This document shows positions 5,878-7,203 of a stretch of 7,203 nt of DNA, in pieces. Source of the DNA: Candidatus Aerophobota bacterium (GTDB lineage: Bacteria > Aerophobota > Aerophobia > Aerophobales > B3-G15); the NCBI GenBank assembly GCA_030615365.1, contig JAUWZM010000108.1:1-7203 (forward strand). Reading direction: 5' to 3'. A program made the translations under genes and the position numbers. The notes below the pieces were generated by a model, which did not search any database, was not told the origin of the DNA, and was given only the letters and a program-made list of their open reading frames with translations. The first letter of the stretch is position 1, and each line of letters starts with the position of its first letter.

Positions 5878-5897
5878 AGATAAATGTCCATTTATCT
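5878..5897 (-). terminator. AT-rich hairpin overlapping the transposase stop codon
   Basis: AGATAAAT (5878-5885) and ATTTATCT (5890-5897) form an 8-bp stem around GTCC. On the - strand it begins inside the TAG stop (5896-5898) and is followed by TCTCATTTTTACC, so it may be a weak terminator for the transposase. The stem is almost all A-T. Confidence 0.4.
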
Positions 5898-7203
5898 ATA
5901 TATTTACTGCATTAGCTACAACTATATCAAGAATTAGACGCTTCTCGCCTTGTTCTTTGAAAATTTTCTTAAGATTTACCCCGGCAGCGGTAAATAAAGC
6001 CTGAAGACGAGATTTTCTTTTTCCTTTGTATCTTGTTTTGCGAAGACCATGACGAATAAGCTCGGATATCTTCCTTTCTATGGGTGGACGTATCTTGTTA
6101 TAAATCTCTTTAAATGTTTTAGTTCTCTGTATCTTCCTCGCCTCTTGCAGATACTCCTCATAAGGGCCTACTTTAATAGTCCTTCCAGTATTTTTAGCAT
6201 GGGTACACTCATTTCTTTTAGAGCAGTTACTGCAAGTCTCTTTGGAGAAAACAAAGGTCTTGGTAACCGCTCCTTCAGCATCTTTACTCCTGTAGCATTT
6301 CTCAGCGACTTTTCCTTCTGGGCACACTACCTTCTCATTTCTAACATCTATATCAAATTCTTCCTTACTCAGTTTTCCTGTATCTATCACCGGAGGAACC
6401 TTACTGATAAGTTCAGTCTTTTTGCTACTCATCTTTTTTCGCATCTTACCTGAGCCATAGGCACCATCTCCACATAAAGATTTTGCTTTTACTTCAAATT
6501 CCTCTTTAGCTTCATTGATTAGTGGCTCTGCCATATCTCCATCAGGACAATTTCCGGGGGATACATCTATGTTGGTGATAATATCCGAATCTATATCTTT
6601 AAGGACATGGGTTTTGTATCCATTGAATTTACCAGACAAGGATTTTCTGCCATGACGCATTTCAGGGTCAGTAGTGGAGATAACACGGTCTTTGGCAACA
6701 TCCTTTCTTATCTTAGGTTTATCTTTCTTATCTTTTTTTATATTCTGGGAAACTATTTTAGCTAAAAGATTAACAGTACCTTTTAACTGAGTATCTACAT
6801 TCTCCTTGTCAACATCAACATGCGATAAGACTTTTTTTACATCAGAAACAAGTAAGGAAAGTAGTTCCTGACGTTCTTTCTTATCATTCCAATTAATTTT
6901 TGGTTTGGGATCACCTTTGTCATAAGCTTTTAAAGAGAGATTCATTTTAGATTTTGTCTTCTTATCCACAAAAGAAATGATATTTCTTATACCATCTCTA
7001 AGAAGCTCATAAGTGTCTTTGACAGCTCCTGCTCCAAGCATAGGGGTAGAATCTATTACCAGATTTACTTCTTTTTTTAGAAGCCCCATCTTTTTTGCAA
7101 GTTCCAGTGTTTTTTTAAAGATCATTTTATCTTTGTTATTGATAAGAAGACGAGCTCGAAAGTAGACTAACAAAGAGCGGTCAAAACCTTCATAGCCTAT
7201 GGG
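5896..7203 (-). CDS. IS1182-family DDE transposase, N-terminus outside the window
   Basis: This reads right to left and is still open at 7203: the codons before the TTG at 7173 (P-I-G-Y-E-G-F-D-R-S) continue the DUF772-like N-terminal region, so the true start is beyond the window. Residues are numbered from that TTG. The three acidic residues of the DDE core fit V-I-D-S-T-P-M (Asp41), C-G-D-G-A-Y-G (Asp236) and P-P-I-E-R-K-I-S-E (Glu366). G-A-G-A-V-K-D-T-Y-E-L-L-R after the first Asp and R-H-G-R-K-S before the second are typical of IS1182 transposases, as is the Cys cluster C-S-N-C-S-K-R-N-E-C-T at about 317-327. The visible frame has no stop or frameshift through 435 codons, so the copy may be active. 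It is very Lys-rich, fitting an AT-rich host. It converges on dhaKL. Confidence 0.9.
   Translation of the reverse strand, partial: PIGYEGFDRSLLVYFRARLLINNKDKMIFKKTLELAKKMGLLKKEVNLVIDSTPMLGAGAVKDTYELLRDGIRNIISFVDKKTKSKMNLSLKAYDKGDPKPKINWNDKKERQELLSLLVSDVKKVLSHVDVDKENVDTQLKGTVNLLAKIVSQNIKKDKKDKPKIRKDVAKDRVISTTDPEMRHGRKSLSGKFNGYKTHVLKDIDSDIITNIDVSPGNCPDGDMAEPLINEAKEEFEVKAKSLCGDGAYGSGKMRKKMSSKKTELISKVPPVIDTGKLSKEEFDIDVRNEKVVCPEGKVAEKCYRSKDAEGAVTKTFVFSKETCSNCSKRNECTHAKNTGRTIKVGPYEEYLQEARKIQRTKTFKEIYNKIRPPIERKISELIRHGLRKTRYKGKRKSRLQALFTAAGVNLKKIFKEQGEKRLILDIVVANAVNI
5896..7203 (-). mobile_element. IS1182-type insertion sequence, partial; ends not resolved
   Basis: The transposase defines an insertion sequence whose other end lies to the right of the window. 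Its left end must lie between dhaL and the transposase stop (5715-5895), but without the opposite terminus no inverted repeat can be matched, so only the coding core is given. The AT-rich stretch 5788-5895 shows no gene. Confidence 0.6.

Noticed and set aside
6049..6453. Plus-strand open frame of 134 codons
   Set aside because: Antisense shadow of the IS1182 transposase, which has its DDE residues and Cys cluster in the other strand.

Overview
The window looks like bacterial chromosome from a moderately AT-rich genome. Genes are closely packed, Shine-Dalgarno sites are AGGAG-like, and two starts are probably GTG. The sequence does not fix the taxon. The gene content (unusual glycosidases, Dha kinase subunits, an IS1182-type transposase) would suit an uncultivated, polysaccharide-degrading anaerobe, but that is inference.

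Region 1 (2-3477, + strand) is a carbohydrate-degradation segment. The first gene enters from the left edge and encodes a GHL6/GH42-trimerisation-type putative glycosidase that seems to have lost the second half of its barrel. After a 119-base gap without a terminator comes a secreted GH127-type (DUF1680) beta-L-arabinofuranosidase-like protein. The pair ends at a good intrinsic terminator (3490-3514).

Region 2 (3478-4039) has no convincing gene. Its main feature is a 234-bp element at 3584-3817 with 17-bp terminal inverted repeats (15/17 identical, starting GTAA) flanked by a perfect 8-bp direct repeat, GGCAATTG. This is the structure of a MITE. The GTAA ends and 8-bp duplication match what is known of the IS66 family. 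It carries no protein and can fold back through nested arms. To its right lie a possible promoter and an 8-bp inverted repeat just before dhaK.

Region 3 (4040-5714, + strand) is dhaK-dhaL, the substrate-binding and nucleotide-binding subunits of a split dihydroxyacetone-type kinase. Catalytic residues are conserved, including His218 of DhaK at the same number as in E. coli. No dhaM is present in the window.

Region 4 (5715-7203) holds hairpins and then, on the - strand, an IS1182-family DDE transposase that runs off the right edge.

Taken together, the genes suggest extracellular release of sugars such as L-arabinofuranose and intracellular phosphorylation of a short keto-sugar, but nothing in the sequence links the two segments directly. 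I see no clear new multi-gene system. The most notable items are the MITE, the internal deletion in the first gene, and the hairpin with an unused ribosome-binding sequence before dhaK.
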